A stretch of 64,000 bases of DNA, taken from positions 1 through 64,000 of the forward strand of contig JAVBQF010000006.1 of the NCBI GenBank assembly GCA_031549195.1, written 5' to 3'. Origin of the DNA: JAVBQF01 sp031549195 (GTDB lineage Bacteria > Bacillota_I > Bacilli_A > RF39 > UBA660). Numbering within the stretch: the stretch's first letter is position 1; every line of letters starts with the position of its first letter. The notes beneath the pieces were generated by a model. That model saw only the letters and a program-made list of their open reading frames with translations. It searched no databases and was not told the DNA's origin. The position numbers and the translations under genes are program-made. This document shows, in pieces, positions 43,971 to 52,490 of the stretch.

Positions 43971-46451
43971 ATGAAATTTAAAGTAGTTGCTGAAGCAAGA
44001 GATATACTAATTTTTATAATATTCGCAATATTTCTTTTATATGTTGTAGCCCTAGGCGTATTAAACTTTCAAACTTTAGCTGCAACTGGGAGATTTTTTG
44101 GTATAAATCCAATCCCTGCATTCTCACCTGATAATCTAACATATACAATATTCTTTTATATATTTTCTTTAGCAGGCTTATTTATGAGTGTAAGTTCTTA
44201 TTTCTTTGAAATGGAATCAGGCTTTGGAGTAAGTTCTTCAAAGAAAGAAAAAGGATATACTAGATGGGCAAAAGATAAGGAAATGTACAAAGAGTTAAAG
44301 TGTGTGCATCCAACAGATGAAAAATCAGAATATGCTGGCGTTCCTTTAATTAGTAATGGAAAAGAACTATGGGTAGATGATGGAGAGTTTCACAACTTAG
44401 TAATAGGAGCAACTGGATCTGGTAAAACACAAAGTACAATATTACCAGCAGTAAAAGTATTAGCTAAGAAAGGCGAGTCAATTATATGTACTGACCCTAA
44501 GGGTGAAATATATGAAAAAACAGGCGGATTATTAAAAGCAAAGGGCTATAATATTATACTTTTAAACTTTCGTAATCCACAAAGGGGAAACGCTTGGAAT
44601 CCAATTACCTTACCTTACAGGCTTTATAAAAATGACAATAAGGATAAAGCAATAGAGTTATTAGATGACCTTGCTTTAAATATTCTATATGAAGAAAATA
44701 GCGGTAATGCAGATCCGTTTTGGGAGAAAACATCAGCTGACTATTTTTCAGGATTAACACTTGGAATGTTTGAAGACACGACAGAAGACAAGATAAATAT
44801 CAACAGTATTAGCTTAACTACTACAGTTGGTGAAGATAAATGTGGTGGATCAACATATGTAAAAGAATACTTTGGCTTGAAAGATCCTAATAGTGCAGCA
44901 TATATAAATGCAAGTGGTACTATTATGGCACCAAATGAAACAAAGGGAAGTATTATTGCTGTATTCAAACAAAAAATCAAATTATTTTCATCTCGTGAGA
45001 ACTTATCAGAAATGTTATCTTATAGTGATTTTGATATGGAAGATATAGGTAAGAAACCTACAGCAGTTTTCATTATTATTCAAGATGAAAAGAAGACATA
45101 TCATTCACTTGCAACTATATTTGTTAAACAATGCTATGAGACGCTTATTGATGTAGCGCAACAAAATGGTGGAAAACTTCCTTGTAGAACGAATTTTCTA
45201 CTAGATGAGTTTGCTAATATGCCACCACTTAAAGATGTTACAACAATGATTACAGCAGCTCGTTCAAGACAAATAAGGTTTACACTTATTATTCAGAACT
45301 TTGCACAGTTAACACAAGTATATGGTAAGGAAAATGCAGAGACTATAAAAGGTAACTGCGGTAACTTAATATATTTAATATCAACAGAGCTTGCAGCACT
45401 CGAAGAAATTAGTAAGTTATGCGGTGAAGTTAAATCTAAGAAAGATGATAAAACTGCATCAACACCACTAGTTACAGTAAGTGACTTGCAACGTATGAAG
45501 CAGTTTGATCAAATAGTATTAAGAATGAGATCACATCCTTTTAAAACATCTTTTGTACCAGATTTTAAAATAAACTGGGGAAACACGAAATATGAAAAAG
45601 TTGATTATCCAGAAAGAGAGAAAAAGCCTGTACAAGTATTTGACATTAGAGAATATGTAAAGGAAAAAAAGCAACAAAAGATAAAGGAAATGATGGGAGA
45701 AGCGGGAAATGCAGCTCCAGGTGGAGCTATGCCTCCGTTTCCAGCACCTGCTCCAACACCAGTACAAGGAGCTTTTCCACCACCTGCAGCAGCACCTGCA
45801 CCATATGGCGGGGAAGAGCTGATACCAGCACCACGTCCAATTATGCAACCTGTTACTGATTCAGTATCAACTACACCAAAGCCAGCACCAAAACCAATTC
45901 CAGACTTTGATGTTAATGACTTGGTTAAGAAGATAGATGCTAAGATTGCAGCAATGGAAGCTGAAGAGAAAAAGAACAAAGAAGAAGCTAAGGAACAACC
46001 TAAAGAAGTAGTAAAAGAAGAAATAATTGAAGAACCTAAATTGGAGCCGATTGCACCAAAGCCAATATATGAAAGTACAAATAATGGAAGAAGTGCACTA
46101 TTGCCTTTAGAGGAACCTAGAAAAGAAATGTCAACACAACAAATTCCTTCAAATGATGTAGATGAATATAAACCACTTATATCATCAGGTGTAATAGAAA
46201 ATAAGGTTAATAATATAATTGCTTCTAGATTATTAAGTACTGAAGAAGAAGTAAAACCACAGGCAATTGAAAAGGTGGAGCCAGTAGTAGAAATGGATAG
46301 ACCGCCTATAGGAGATATAACAAGAGCATTAACTGCAGAACCAATTATTCCAACAGAGAATGCCTATGTTCCTAACAAGCCAACTCCAACAATTAGATTA
46401 GAAGATGTTAAAGAAGATGATAAATTCTTCGATGATTTCTTTGAAGACTAA
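43971..46451 (+). CDS. virD4: VirD4/TraG-like coupling ATPase of the T4SS
   Basis: 826 residues. Two membrane helices (about 12-32 and 56-79), then the motor domain: FHNLVIGATGSGKTQ (Walker A 146-153), CTDPKGEIYEKTGG, the PNETKGSI motif, TNFLLDEFANMPP (Walker B) and the C-terminal PDFKINWG block. After about residue 555 comes a long Pro/Ala/Glu-rich disordered tail ending in an acidic FFDDFFED. The coupling protein selects substrates for the secretion channel. The gene ends the block, and a soluble paralogue lies at 15205-16590. Confidence 0.94.
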   Translation: MKFKVVAEARDILIFIIFAIFLLYVVALGVLNFQTLAATGRFFGINPIPAFSPDNLTYTIFFYIFSLAGLFMSVSSYFFEMESGFGVSSSKKEKGYTRWAKDKEMYKELKCVHPTDEKSEYAGVPLISNGKELWVDDGEFHNLVIGATGSGKTQSTILPAVKVLAKKGESIICTDPKGEIYEKTGGLLKAKGYNIILLNFRNPQRGNAWNPITLPYRLYKNDNKDKAIELLDDLALNILYEENSGNADPFWEKTSADYFSGLTLGMFEDTTEDKININSISLTTTVGEDKCGGSTYVKEYFGLKDPNSAAYINASGTIMAPNETKGSIIAVFKQKIKLFSSRENLSEMLSYSDFDMEDIGKKPTAVFIIIQDEKKTYHSLATIFVKQCYETLIDVAQQNGGKLPCRTNFLLDEFANMPPLKDVTTMITAARSRQIRFTLIIQNFAQLTQVYGKENAETIKGNCGNLIYLISTELAALEEISKLCGEVKSKKDDKTASTPLVTVSDLQRMKQFDQIVLRMRSHPFKTSFVPDFKINWGNTKYEKVDYPEREKKPVQVFDIREYVKEKKQQKIKEMMGEAGNAAPGGAMPPFPAPAPTPVQGAFPPPAAAPAPYGGEELIPAPRPIMQPVTDSVSTTPKPAPKPIPDFDVNDLVKKIDAKIAAMEAEEKKNKEEAKEQPKEVVKEEIIEEPKLEPIAPKPIYESTNNGRSALLPLEEPRKEMSTQQIPSNDVDEYKPLISSGVIENKVNNIIASRLLSTEEEVKPQAIEKVEPVVEMDRPPIGDITRALTAEPIIPTENAYVPNKPTPTIRLEDVKEDDKFFDDFFED

Positions 46452-46479
46452 AAAGACTGTCATTAATTGACAGTTTTTA
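46451..46479. terminator. Bidirectional terminator closing the Tad/T4SS block
   Basis: ACTGTCA (46456-46462), loop TTAAT, TGACAGT (46468-46474), with flanking A and T runs. It serves virD4 and the opposing activase gene. Confidence 0.85.
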
Positions 46480-47425
46480 AATTACTTAAACCATTATCGC
46501 ATTTATTACCCCATGCATCAAGAAGGCTATTATTACTTTTTACACAAATTATTTCACATCCGTTTGGACATTTATTACATTCAATACTTCTTGTTTCAAA
46601 CTTAATATCTAGTACATCAAAGCTGAATAAGTTTTCTTTTTTTTCTTTTCTCGCTAAGATAGCAACACCTAAAGCCCCCATAAGATGCCCATATTGAGAT
46701 ACCTTAACTGTTTCTCCTAAATATTTTTCAAATGCTTTTTGGACACCAATGTTCTTGCTTACACCACCTTGAAATATTATAGGAGCGGTTATTTTTTTCC
46801 CCTTAGCAACATTATTCAAGTAATTTCTTACTATACTTTCACAAAGTCCTGCCACAATATCTTCCTTCTTATGTCCGGTACCTGCCTTATGAACTAAATC
46901 TGATTCTGCAAACACAGTACATCTAGCAGCTATTTTAGTTGGATTTGTTGAGCTAAGAGCAATATTTCCAAATTCCTCAACGGGAATATTTAGTCTCCTA
47001 GCTTGACTTGACAAGAAAGCACCACATCCTGCTGCACATAATGTATTCATAGCATAGTCAGTAACAATACCATCTTCTATCAAAATGATCTTGGAGTCCT
47101 GCCCACCAATTTCTAATATTGTCTTAGTATCAGGATACATTGATAGTGTCCCTATCGCATGAGCAGTTATCTCATTTTTAACAGTATTAGCTTTAAGTAT
47201 TGTGCCTATTAATCGTCTAGCACTTCCAGTAGTACCAACACTTACAATCTGATATAACTCTTGATTAAAGTTACTTTTCAATATTCTAAGTAGAGTAGTT
47301 ATTGCAGTTATTGGACTGCCATTTGTTTCAATATAAGCTTCTGATAGAATATTATTGTATTCATCTATTATCACACCCTTTGTTGAAACTGAGCCGACAT
47401 CAACCCCTAAGTAGCATTTATTCAT
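46463..47425 (-). CDS. BadF/BcrA-type acyl-CoA dehydratase activase (HgdC-like)
   Basis: 320 residues of the ASKHA fold: YLGVDVGSVSTKGVIID, GTTGSARRLIG, the EIGGQDSKII motif, AAGCGAFLSSQARRLNIP with cluster-binding Cys, ARCTVFAESDLVHKAGTG with the second Cys, and GHLMGALGVAI. Such proteins hold a [4Fe-4S] cluster at a dimer interface and inject an electron into 2-hydroxyacyl-CoA dehydratases using ATP. A C-terminal Cys-rich tail (CNKCPNGCEIIC) resembles that of large CoA-activase-like proteins. Third of three overlapping minus-strand genes. Confidence 0.88.
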   Translation of the reverse strand: MNKCYLGVDVGSVSTKGVIIDEYNNILSEAYIETNGSPITAITTLLRILKSNFNQELYQIVSVGTTGSARRLIGTILKANTVKNEITAHAIGTLSMYPDTKTILEIGGQDSKIILIEDGIVTDYAMNTLCAAGCGAFLSSQARRLNIPVEEFGNIALSSTNPTKIAARCTVFAESDLVHKAGTGHKKEDIVAGLCESIVRNYLNNVAKGKKITAPIIFQGGVSKNIGVQKAFEKYLGETVKVSQYGHLMGALGVAILARKEKKENLFSFDVLDIKFETRSIECNKCPNGCEIICVKSNNSLLDAWGNKCDNGLSNLKTVN

Positions 47426-48497
47426 CTTTTTTCTCCTTACTTAAAACTAACATGTCATGAAATGCTTCTAATCTAGTTTTAATACCTTCCATACTTGTTT
47501 GATTATCAAATGAAAAGTATATAATTGGCATTCCTTCTTCTTTACATACTTTATCTATTATTGGTATAGCAGTAATCTCAGGAGTACACCCAAATGGTTT
47601 AATATGAATTATACCATCATAACCATCATCTATAAGCTTCTTAGCTCTATAAACATTATCAAGTCCATCTGCACCAATCTTATGCTTAACATAATCATTA
47701 ACATATCTAAGCATTTTTTTACCTTCAAATCTCTTCTTTATAAGTAAATAAGTAACATTTGTGAACCTTTTTACTTCAATATTCATACTTGCTAACTCTT
47801 TTTCTAAAAAGTAACTAGCAAATGGTTCCATAGAAGTATATAATTCTCCAATAATACCAACTTTAATTCTATTTTCTTTCTTATTAACTGGAATTTCCTT
47901 AAACTTTTTCTTATACTTAAAATATAAATATGTCAATTTAGTAAATGTTCTGACTTTAGTAAAGTCATTATGCATCTCCTCTTTAATCTTTAAAAATTCC
48001 CCACTATTTACTTCGAAGCCAATATTTAATCTTATATAGTCATCCAACTTATCCATGTAATTAATCATTAAAAGAGTAAGTAGAGTATAATATCCATATT
48101 TAAAGAAGTTTAAATCTTCATTTATACATTTGAACTTTTTATATAGAGTAATCGGCGTTAGAGAGTCACTATCTGTTAGTGCATAAAAATCAAAATCATA
48201 TCCTAAATCCTTCAATATTTTTTTTTGCACTTCAGCATAATATCCATAACGACATCCACCACCAGCTTGTATTAATGTATTAGCTCCCATCTCTAAGCTT
48301 TCAATAAAATTACCAAGATTATATTTAAAGGGGATACATACAAAATCAGGTGCATATTTAGAACCGAGTTCGATAGTCTTTTTCGTAATTGGTGGAGTAT
48401 TTAATATTTTCACTTTTAATATTTTACTAATTAAATAGCTAATTGGAATGGAGTAATCACCAAGATGTGGAAAAGCAATTATCTTTTCATCATTCAT
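47418..48497 (-). CDS. 2-hydroxyacyl-CoA dehydratase-like (HgdB/BcrB-related) protein
   Basis: 359 residues. KIIAFPHLGDYSIPISYLI at the start, CIPFKYNLGNFIESLEMGANTLIQ, GGGCRYGYYAEVQ and the HIKPFGCTPEITAIPIIDK segment match the HGD-D-like portion of large CoA-activase proteins. Conserved Cys residues (VCIPF, GGCRYG, FGCTPE) could bind an iron-sulfur cluster. It overlaps the activase downstream by 8 bases and the upstream gene's end by 8 bases. GGGGGTAA precedes ATG 48497; the frame runs on to 48548, but without a ribosome site. Confidence 0.8.
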   Translation of the reverse strand: MNDEKIIAFPHLGDYSIPISYLISKILKVKILNTPPITKKTIELGSKYAPDFVCIPFKYNLGNFIESLEMGANTLIQAGGGCRYGYYAEVQKKILKDLGYDFDFYALTDSDSLTPITLYKKFKCINEDLNFFKYGYYTLLTLLMINYMDKLDDYIRLNIGFEVNSGEFLKIKEEMHNDFTKVRTFTKLTYLYFKYKKKFKEIPVNKKENRIKVGIIGELYTSMEPFASYFLEKELASMNIEVKRFTNVTYLLIKKRFEGKKMLRYVNDYVKHKIGADGLDNVYRAKKLIDDGYDGIIHIKPFGCTPEITAIPIIDKVCKEEGMPIIYFSFDNQTSMEGIKTRLEAFHDMLVLSKEKKDE

Positions 48498-49416
48498 AAA
48501 AATTACCCCCATTTCTCTTTTCTTTAATAACATCAATAAAACTTTCAAGTCTCGTAATCATACCAGTATCATTATTAAGCTCATCTACAATAACTTGAAT
48601 TGTTGGGATATCTAAACTCCTTATAATTAATTCATTCGTCAAAGAATCTGGTCCGCAAGGAAAAGAAGTAACTAATATTATTCCATCAATCTTATCTTTA
48701 TAATGAGTAATTGCTCCAAGAAGTTCTCTATTAAAAGTCCAGTAGTTAGAGTAACTTATCTCATTACATTCATAATCTAATTTATCTTTATTATAAATAT
48801 CACTATATATAACATTTATATCCTTTTTCTCAAAATAACTTGAAATAGTAGTGCCTATAAATTCATCATACAAATTGTAAGGATGGCCAGCTAAAAGAAT
48901 TTTAATGTTTTGCCCATCAAGTAATAAATTTTGCTTGATAATTCTCTTTTTTTCTATTTCTTCACTGTACTTTTTAGCTCTAATATAAGCTTTAATTACT
49001 TTTATTTTGTTTAATTTTAGTATTCTTCCAATATCAAAAAAAGCATCAGCTTCTTCTTGGTTATTATCGATATCAACATTAAACTTTAGTATTCTTATAT
49101 CGTCAAATAGGTTAAATGTTAAATCATATAAAGCCATGAAGTTAGTACACATCTTTTCGTTTTTCTTAATACTGGATAAGCGAGTGATTAAGATATAATC
49201 ACATTTGTTTTTTAAATTTTCAACATGTCCAACAAATATTTTGAGCGCAAGGCAAGATTCATCTATAGTCTTTTTAATACCTTCGTCTAATATTTGTTTG
49301 TTTGTCTTGTCACTTACTACAATATCAATATTTAATTCTTCAAAGAACTTGCTCCACATGTTAATATAACGATAGTAAAGTAGTCCTCTTGGTATTCCAA
49401 TTTTTAGTTTATTCAA
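48490..49416 (-). CDS. DUF2229-like CoA-activase-related protein
   Basis: 308 residues, first gene of the minus-strand trio. KIGIPRGLLYYRYINMWSKFFEEL, DESCLALKIFVGHV, LLAGHPYNLYDEFIG and SFPCGPDSLTNELIIRS match the DUF2229 and associated part of the 1400-residue activase-like proteins of anaerobes. The start is TTG 49416: GAGGTG precedes it by about seven bases and no ATG is closer. With the next two genes it rebuilds one large protein split in three. The physiological substrate is unknown. Confidence 0.78.
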   Translation of the reverse strand: MNKLKIGIPRGLLYYRYINMWSKFFEELNIDIVVSDKTNKQILDEGIKKTIDESCLALKIFVGHVENLKNKCDYILITRLSSIKKNEKMCTNFMALYDLTFNLFDDIRILKFNVDIDNNQEEADAFFDIGRILKLNKIKVIKAYIRAKKYSEEIEKKRIIKQNLLLDGQNIKILLAGHPYNLYDEFIGTTISSYFEKKDINVIYSDIYNKDKLDYECNEISYSNYWTFNRELLGAITHYKDKIDGIILVTSFPCGPDSLTNELIIRSLDIPTIQVIVDELNNDTGMITRLESFIDVIKEKRNGGNFYE

Positions 49417-49484
49417 CGAAATTCACCTCATCTAAATATACTTTTTATACATTGAAATATTATTAAATTAAATCGACAATTAAT

Positions 49485-49513
49485 TTGGCAAAAGCAGCAA
49501 AATTTGCTATAAT
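49485..49513 (+). promoter_or_regulatory. Promoter of the secreted nuclease operon
   Basis: TTGGCA (49485-49490), 17-base spacer, TATAAT (49508-49513), with an extended TG at 49505-49506. Confidence 0.75.
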
Positions 49514-49533
49514 ATTAATGATTAGAGGTAGTT

Positions 49534-50163
49534 ATGAAAAAGAAGTTATTGATATTATTAATGATATTTTTGATACCATTTAATGTATCTGCAATTACTG
49601 TTGGAACAAGTGTTGATACAGTTGTTTTAAGTAAGTGTGTCGATGGGGACACAGCAAGGTTTATGCTTAACAACGAAGAAATAAAAGTAAGATTTTTAGC
49701 TATTGATACTCCTGAATCTGTGCATCCAACTAAAGAAGTTGAAGTATATGGGAAGGATGCATCTGAATATACTTGTAAGGTATTAAGTGATGCTGAAAAG
49801 ATAGAACTTGAATACGATCCAAATAGTAACAAACAAGATAAATATGGAAGATACTTGGCTTGGATATTTGTTGATGATGTGTTACTTCAAGATACTTTAG
49901 TTAAAGTTGGATACGCTAAAGTGGCATATTTATATGGTGACTATTTATATACTGAAACACTAAAAGAAAGTGAAAAGTTAGCTAAGAAAGAAATGCTTGG
50001 TATCTGGAATGAGGTAGTAGTAGAGGAAGTCAATACAGAAACCAAAGCAGAAGAAAAAGAAGAAAAAAAATTTAGTTTATTAGACTTAATTCTTGATTTC
50101 TTAAATGAAATTTTGGAGAAATTCATTGAGTTTATAGATAATCTAATTGAAGATATGTTATAA
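49534..50163 (+). CDS. Secreted staphylococcal-nuclease-like (SNase) protein
   Basis: 209 residues. Signal peptide MKKKLLILLMIFLIPFNVSA, then an SNase domain: CVDGDTARF (calcium Asp), VRFLAIDTPES (catalytic Arg and Glu region) and DKYGRYLAWIFVDD (second catalytic Arg). The catalytic residues of micrococcal nuclease appear present, so it can probably degrade DNA and RNA outside the cell. The last 55 residues are acidic and then amphipathic (LLDLILDFLNEILEKFIEF), possibly a membrane or partner-binding helix. Its end lies 20 bases before the start of the thioredoxin gene. Confidence 0.88.
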   Translation: MKKKLLILLMIFLIPFNVSAITVGTSVDTVVLSKCVDGDTARFMLNNEEIKVRFLAIDTPESVHPTKEVEVYGKDASEYTCKVLSDAEKIELEYDPNSNKQDKYGRYLAWIFVDDVLLQDTLVKVGYAKVAYLYGDYLYTETLKESEKLAKKEMLGIWNEVVVEEVNTETKAEEKEEKKFSLLDLILDFLNEILEKFIEFIDNLIEDML

Positions 50164-50182
50164 TTTATATATGGAGGAAATT

Positions 50183-50659
50183 ATGAAGATAAATGATAAA
50201 GTAAAAAATATAATAATAGTAGTATTAGTTTTGTTAATAGTATTCGGTGGTTCTTTTTTTGCATCAGAACTAAGACAACCTGATGAAGAAGTAACTACAG
50301 AATACTCAGTATATAATGAATTAACACTTAATGGATATTTAGATCTTGTTAAAAGTGATAAATTAACAGTTATCTATGTTGGTAATGAAACTTGCGTAGC
50401 TTGCGCAACATTTGATCCAATATTAAAACCAATTGTTGAAGAAAATAACATAGTTATATATCATTTGAATTTGGCAAGAGTAAAAACACAGACAGATGCG
50501 AATAAGGTATATGAAAGTTATGATGATTTCAAAGAAAATGGAATTAATACACCAACATTATTAATAGTAAAAGGTGGCAAAGTCATTGCAGCACAAGTAG
50601 GTGCTAAAACAACTGATGTCACTACAGAATTTTTTAAAACTAATAACATTATAAAGTAG
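50183..50659 (+). CDS. Membrane-anchored thioredoxin-fold protein with CxxC
   Basis: 158 residues. One N-terminal membrane helix (IIIVVLVLLIVFGGSFF), then a thioredoxin fold: LTVIYVGNETCVACATFDPIL with the CVAC active site, IVIYHLNL and the cis-Pro motif INTPTLLIVKGGKVI. It is probably an extracytoplasmic thiol-disulfide oxidoreductase. The frame opens at 50147, but GGAGG (50173-50177) fits ATG 50183. Relatives sit near bacteriocin and export genes; here it follows a secreted nuclease. It could serve the cysteine-rich proteins of the Tad/T4SS block. Confidence 0.8.
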   Translation: MKINDKVKNIIIVVLVLLIVFGGSFFASELRQPDEEVTTEYSVYNELTLNGYLDLVKSDKLTVIYVGNETCVACATFDPILKPIVEENNIVIYHLNLARVKTQTDANKVYESYDDFKENGINTPTLLIVKGGKVIAAQVGAKTTDVTTEFFKTNNIIK

Positions 50660-50667
50660 GTGAATAT

Positions 50668-51102
50668 ATGAGAATATTATCTCAAGCAAAAAAATTTGTA
50701 CAAAAATATCCTCTTACTATTGCTTGGAGAATTAAGCAAAATAGCAGTATTGTAGAAAAATATATTAATCCCGATGAAAAGCCAATATATGTTTTTACTG
50801 GTCAAATGAGCGAAAGCAGTCTTGATATATTTAGTACTGCCATAGTGGTACTTACAGACAAAAGAATTATAATAGGAAGAAAAAGAGTGATATTTGGGTA
50901 TTTTTTTTACTCAATAATGCCTCAAATGTTCAATGATTTAAATGTAAAAGCTAATTTGATATGGGGTAAAGTATATATCGATACAGTCAAAGAGTTAGTT
51001 ACTATATCAAATATTGATAAAAAGGCTTTAGATGAAATAGAAACAAATATTAGCACTTATATGATGAATTTAAAAAAAGAGTATCCAAGTAAAGAAGAGT
51101 AG
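50668..51102 (+). CDS. Small PH-like domain protein
   Basis: 144 residues, no membrane helix. PIYVFTGQMSESSLDIFSTAIVVLTDKRIIIGRKR followed by alternating strands (KVYIDTVKELVTISNID) and a C-terminal helix (LDEIETNISTYMMNLKKEYP) resembles bacterial PH domains (the TDKRI..G motif is typical). The function of these domains is unknown, often membrane-stress related. It is eight bases after the thioredoxin gene, same operon, and ends at a strong terminator. Confidence 0.65.
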   Translation: MRILSQAKKFVQKYPLTIAWRIKQNSSIVEKYINPDEKPIYVFTGQMSESSLDIFSTAIVVLTDKRIIIGRKRVIFGYFFYSIMPQMFNDLNVKANLIWGKVYIDTVKELVTISNIDKKALDEIETNISTYMMNLKKEYPSKEE

Positions 51103-51112
51103 AATAGGATAG

Positions 51113-51158
51113 TTCTAATAAATAATAGTATTTATTAGAATTTTTTTTATGATATAAT
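51113..51158 (+). terminator. Terminator followed immediately by an extended -10 promoter
   Basis: TTCTAATAAATA (51113-51124), loop ATAG, TATTTATTAGAA (51129-51140), 12 bp perfect, then eight T. TGATATAAT (51150-51158) follows directly and drives the next gene. Confidence 0.85.
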
Positions 51159-51174
51159 GAAAATAGGTGATAAT

Positions 51175-52398
51175 ATGAAAAGGGTAATTGGCTTTATTGT
51201 AGGAATCATTATATTTTATTTTATATTTCAAATATCTGTCACATTCTTTAAAACTTCGCACAATGTAGAATATATAAAGGAAATTGATGATAAAAAATTT
51301 ATAATTAATGAGATATATTCAAAAAATAATTCTGGTAATTATTATTCAATCAACATTAAAATAGATGATAAAGAATTTATTTTTTATGTTGGTAATAGTT
51401 TTAATAAACAAAAAAATATAGTTAAAGACATTAAATATTATCAAAAAGATAATCTTTTCTGTGTGTATCCAGTATACATAAAAGATAAAGTAGGAGAGGA
51501 CCTTATTTGTGATATAGATGGTAATTTATATTCGTATACTAGCATTTATGATAAATATGATTTAAAAGATTTTGCAAGTGAATTGCCTAACTTTGTTTAT
51601 AACAAAAAAACGGTATCAACAACAAAAGAAAAAATAGCAGATGTCTATACATACAATGAAAATATTGAAGAAAATGAATATGTAATTATATATAATTACA
51701 AGACTCTTTTAAAGGTTAGTCAAATTATGAATACGGAAATAGATTTCTCTTCATATGATGTTTATCAAAATATATATGGTACATTAGTCGATAAGTATTA
51801 TATTTTACCAATATCAGTTAATAAGTCACCTTACTTATCATTTAATATTATTGATATATTAAGTGCTGATTCAAAAGTTTTGAATATGAATCAATCTACA
51901 TCTACTAGTTTTTATGTAAATGGAGCAGTAGATAACAAACTGTATTTCTTTGACAAAATAGATTTAAAACAATATATGATTTCTCCTAAAGATCAGGATT
52001 ATGAATTAATTGGTGATAGTGAACTAGGTGGGAAAGTCTACGAGAACGGGATTTGGAAAGATGTAAGTATATATGACTTGAAAAATAATACTATATTTAC
52101 CGAAGATTTTAGTAAATTAGCAAAATTTAATTACAAAGAGGCATTTAAATCAAATAGATACTATTATTTCTATGATGAAAAAAGTAATTTTTATAGAGTT
52201 CATCAAGATTATAAAGAAAGCCCCGTATTACTCTTTAATAAGAAGAACTTAAAAGAAATAAAAGTTGTAGATGATAATATATATTATATAATTGATACAA
52301 CTCTTTATAGATTTAATGAAAGTGGTGAAATTCCAATAGCAGAAAGACCAGAATTTAAGTATAATTCTACAAATATTTATAGTGTCTATATCAAGTAG
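51175..52398 (+). CDS. Membrane-anchored extracellular protein of unknown function
   Basis: 407 residues. One membrane helix at the N-terminus (VIGFIVGIIIFYFIFQISVTFF), the rest extracellular and Tyr/Asn/Lys-rich. Short strands recur in the second half (DNKLYFFDKIDLKQYM, NRYYYFYDEKSNFYRV, NIYYIIDTTLYRF), suggesting a beta-propeller or similar repeated-sheet fold, though I cannot name the family. AGGTGATA precedes ATG 51175. It has its own promoter and a terminator that overlaps its stop. Confidence 0.65.
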   Translation: MKRVIGFIVGIIIFYFIFQISVTFFKTSHNVEYIKEIDDKKFIINEIYSKNNSGNYYSINIKIDDKEFIFYVGNSFNKQKNIVKDIKYYQKDNLFCVYPVYIKDKVGEDLICDIDGNLYSYTSIYDKYDLKDFASELPNFVYNKKTVSTTKEKIADVYTYNENIEENEYVIIYNYKTLLKVSQIMNTEIDFSSYDVYQNIYGTLVDKYYILPISVNKSPYLSFNIIDILSADSKVLNMNQSTSTSFYVNGAVDNKLYFFDKIDLKQYMISPKDQDYELIGDSELGGKVYENGIWKDVSIYDLKNNTIFTEDFSKLAKFNYKEAFKSNRYYYFYDEKSNFYRVHQDYKESPVLLFNKKNLKEIKVVDDNIYYIIDTTLYRFNESGEIPIAERPEFKYNSTNIYSVYIK

Positions 52399-52410
52399 AC
52401 ACTTTTATTT
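52381..52410 (+). terminator. Terminator overlapping the stop of the 51175 gene
   Basis: AGTGTCTA (52381-52388), 7-base loop, TAGACACT (52396-52403), then TTTATTTT. The TAG stop is in the right arm. Confidence 0.8.
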
Positions 52411-52490
52411 TAAAAGTAACAAATTTGGACTTTTTCTTTTACTAATATTAATGTATACTATATGTAAGAATAAGATAGGGAGTGAATAAT

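Noticed and set aside
45531..45979. Cys/Trp/Pro-rich minus-strand frames within virD4
   Set aside because: Shadows of the proline- and alanine-rich VirD4 tail on the opposite strand; no ribosome site or promoter.
22748..46451. Interpretation as an integrative conjugative element
   Set aside because: No relaxase, integrase, oriT-like structure or att repeats are visible; base composition is like the rest of the window.
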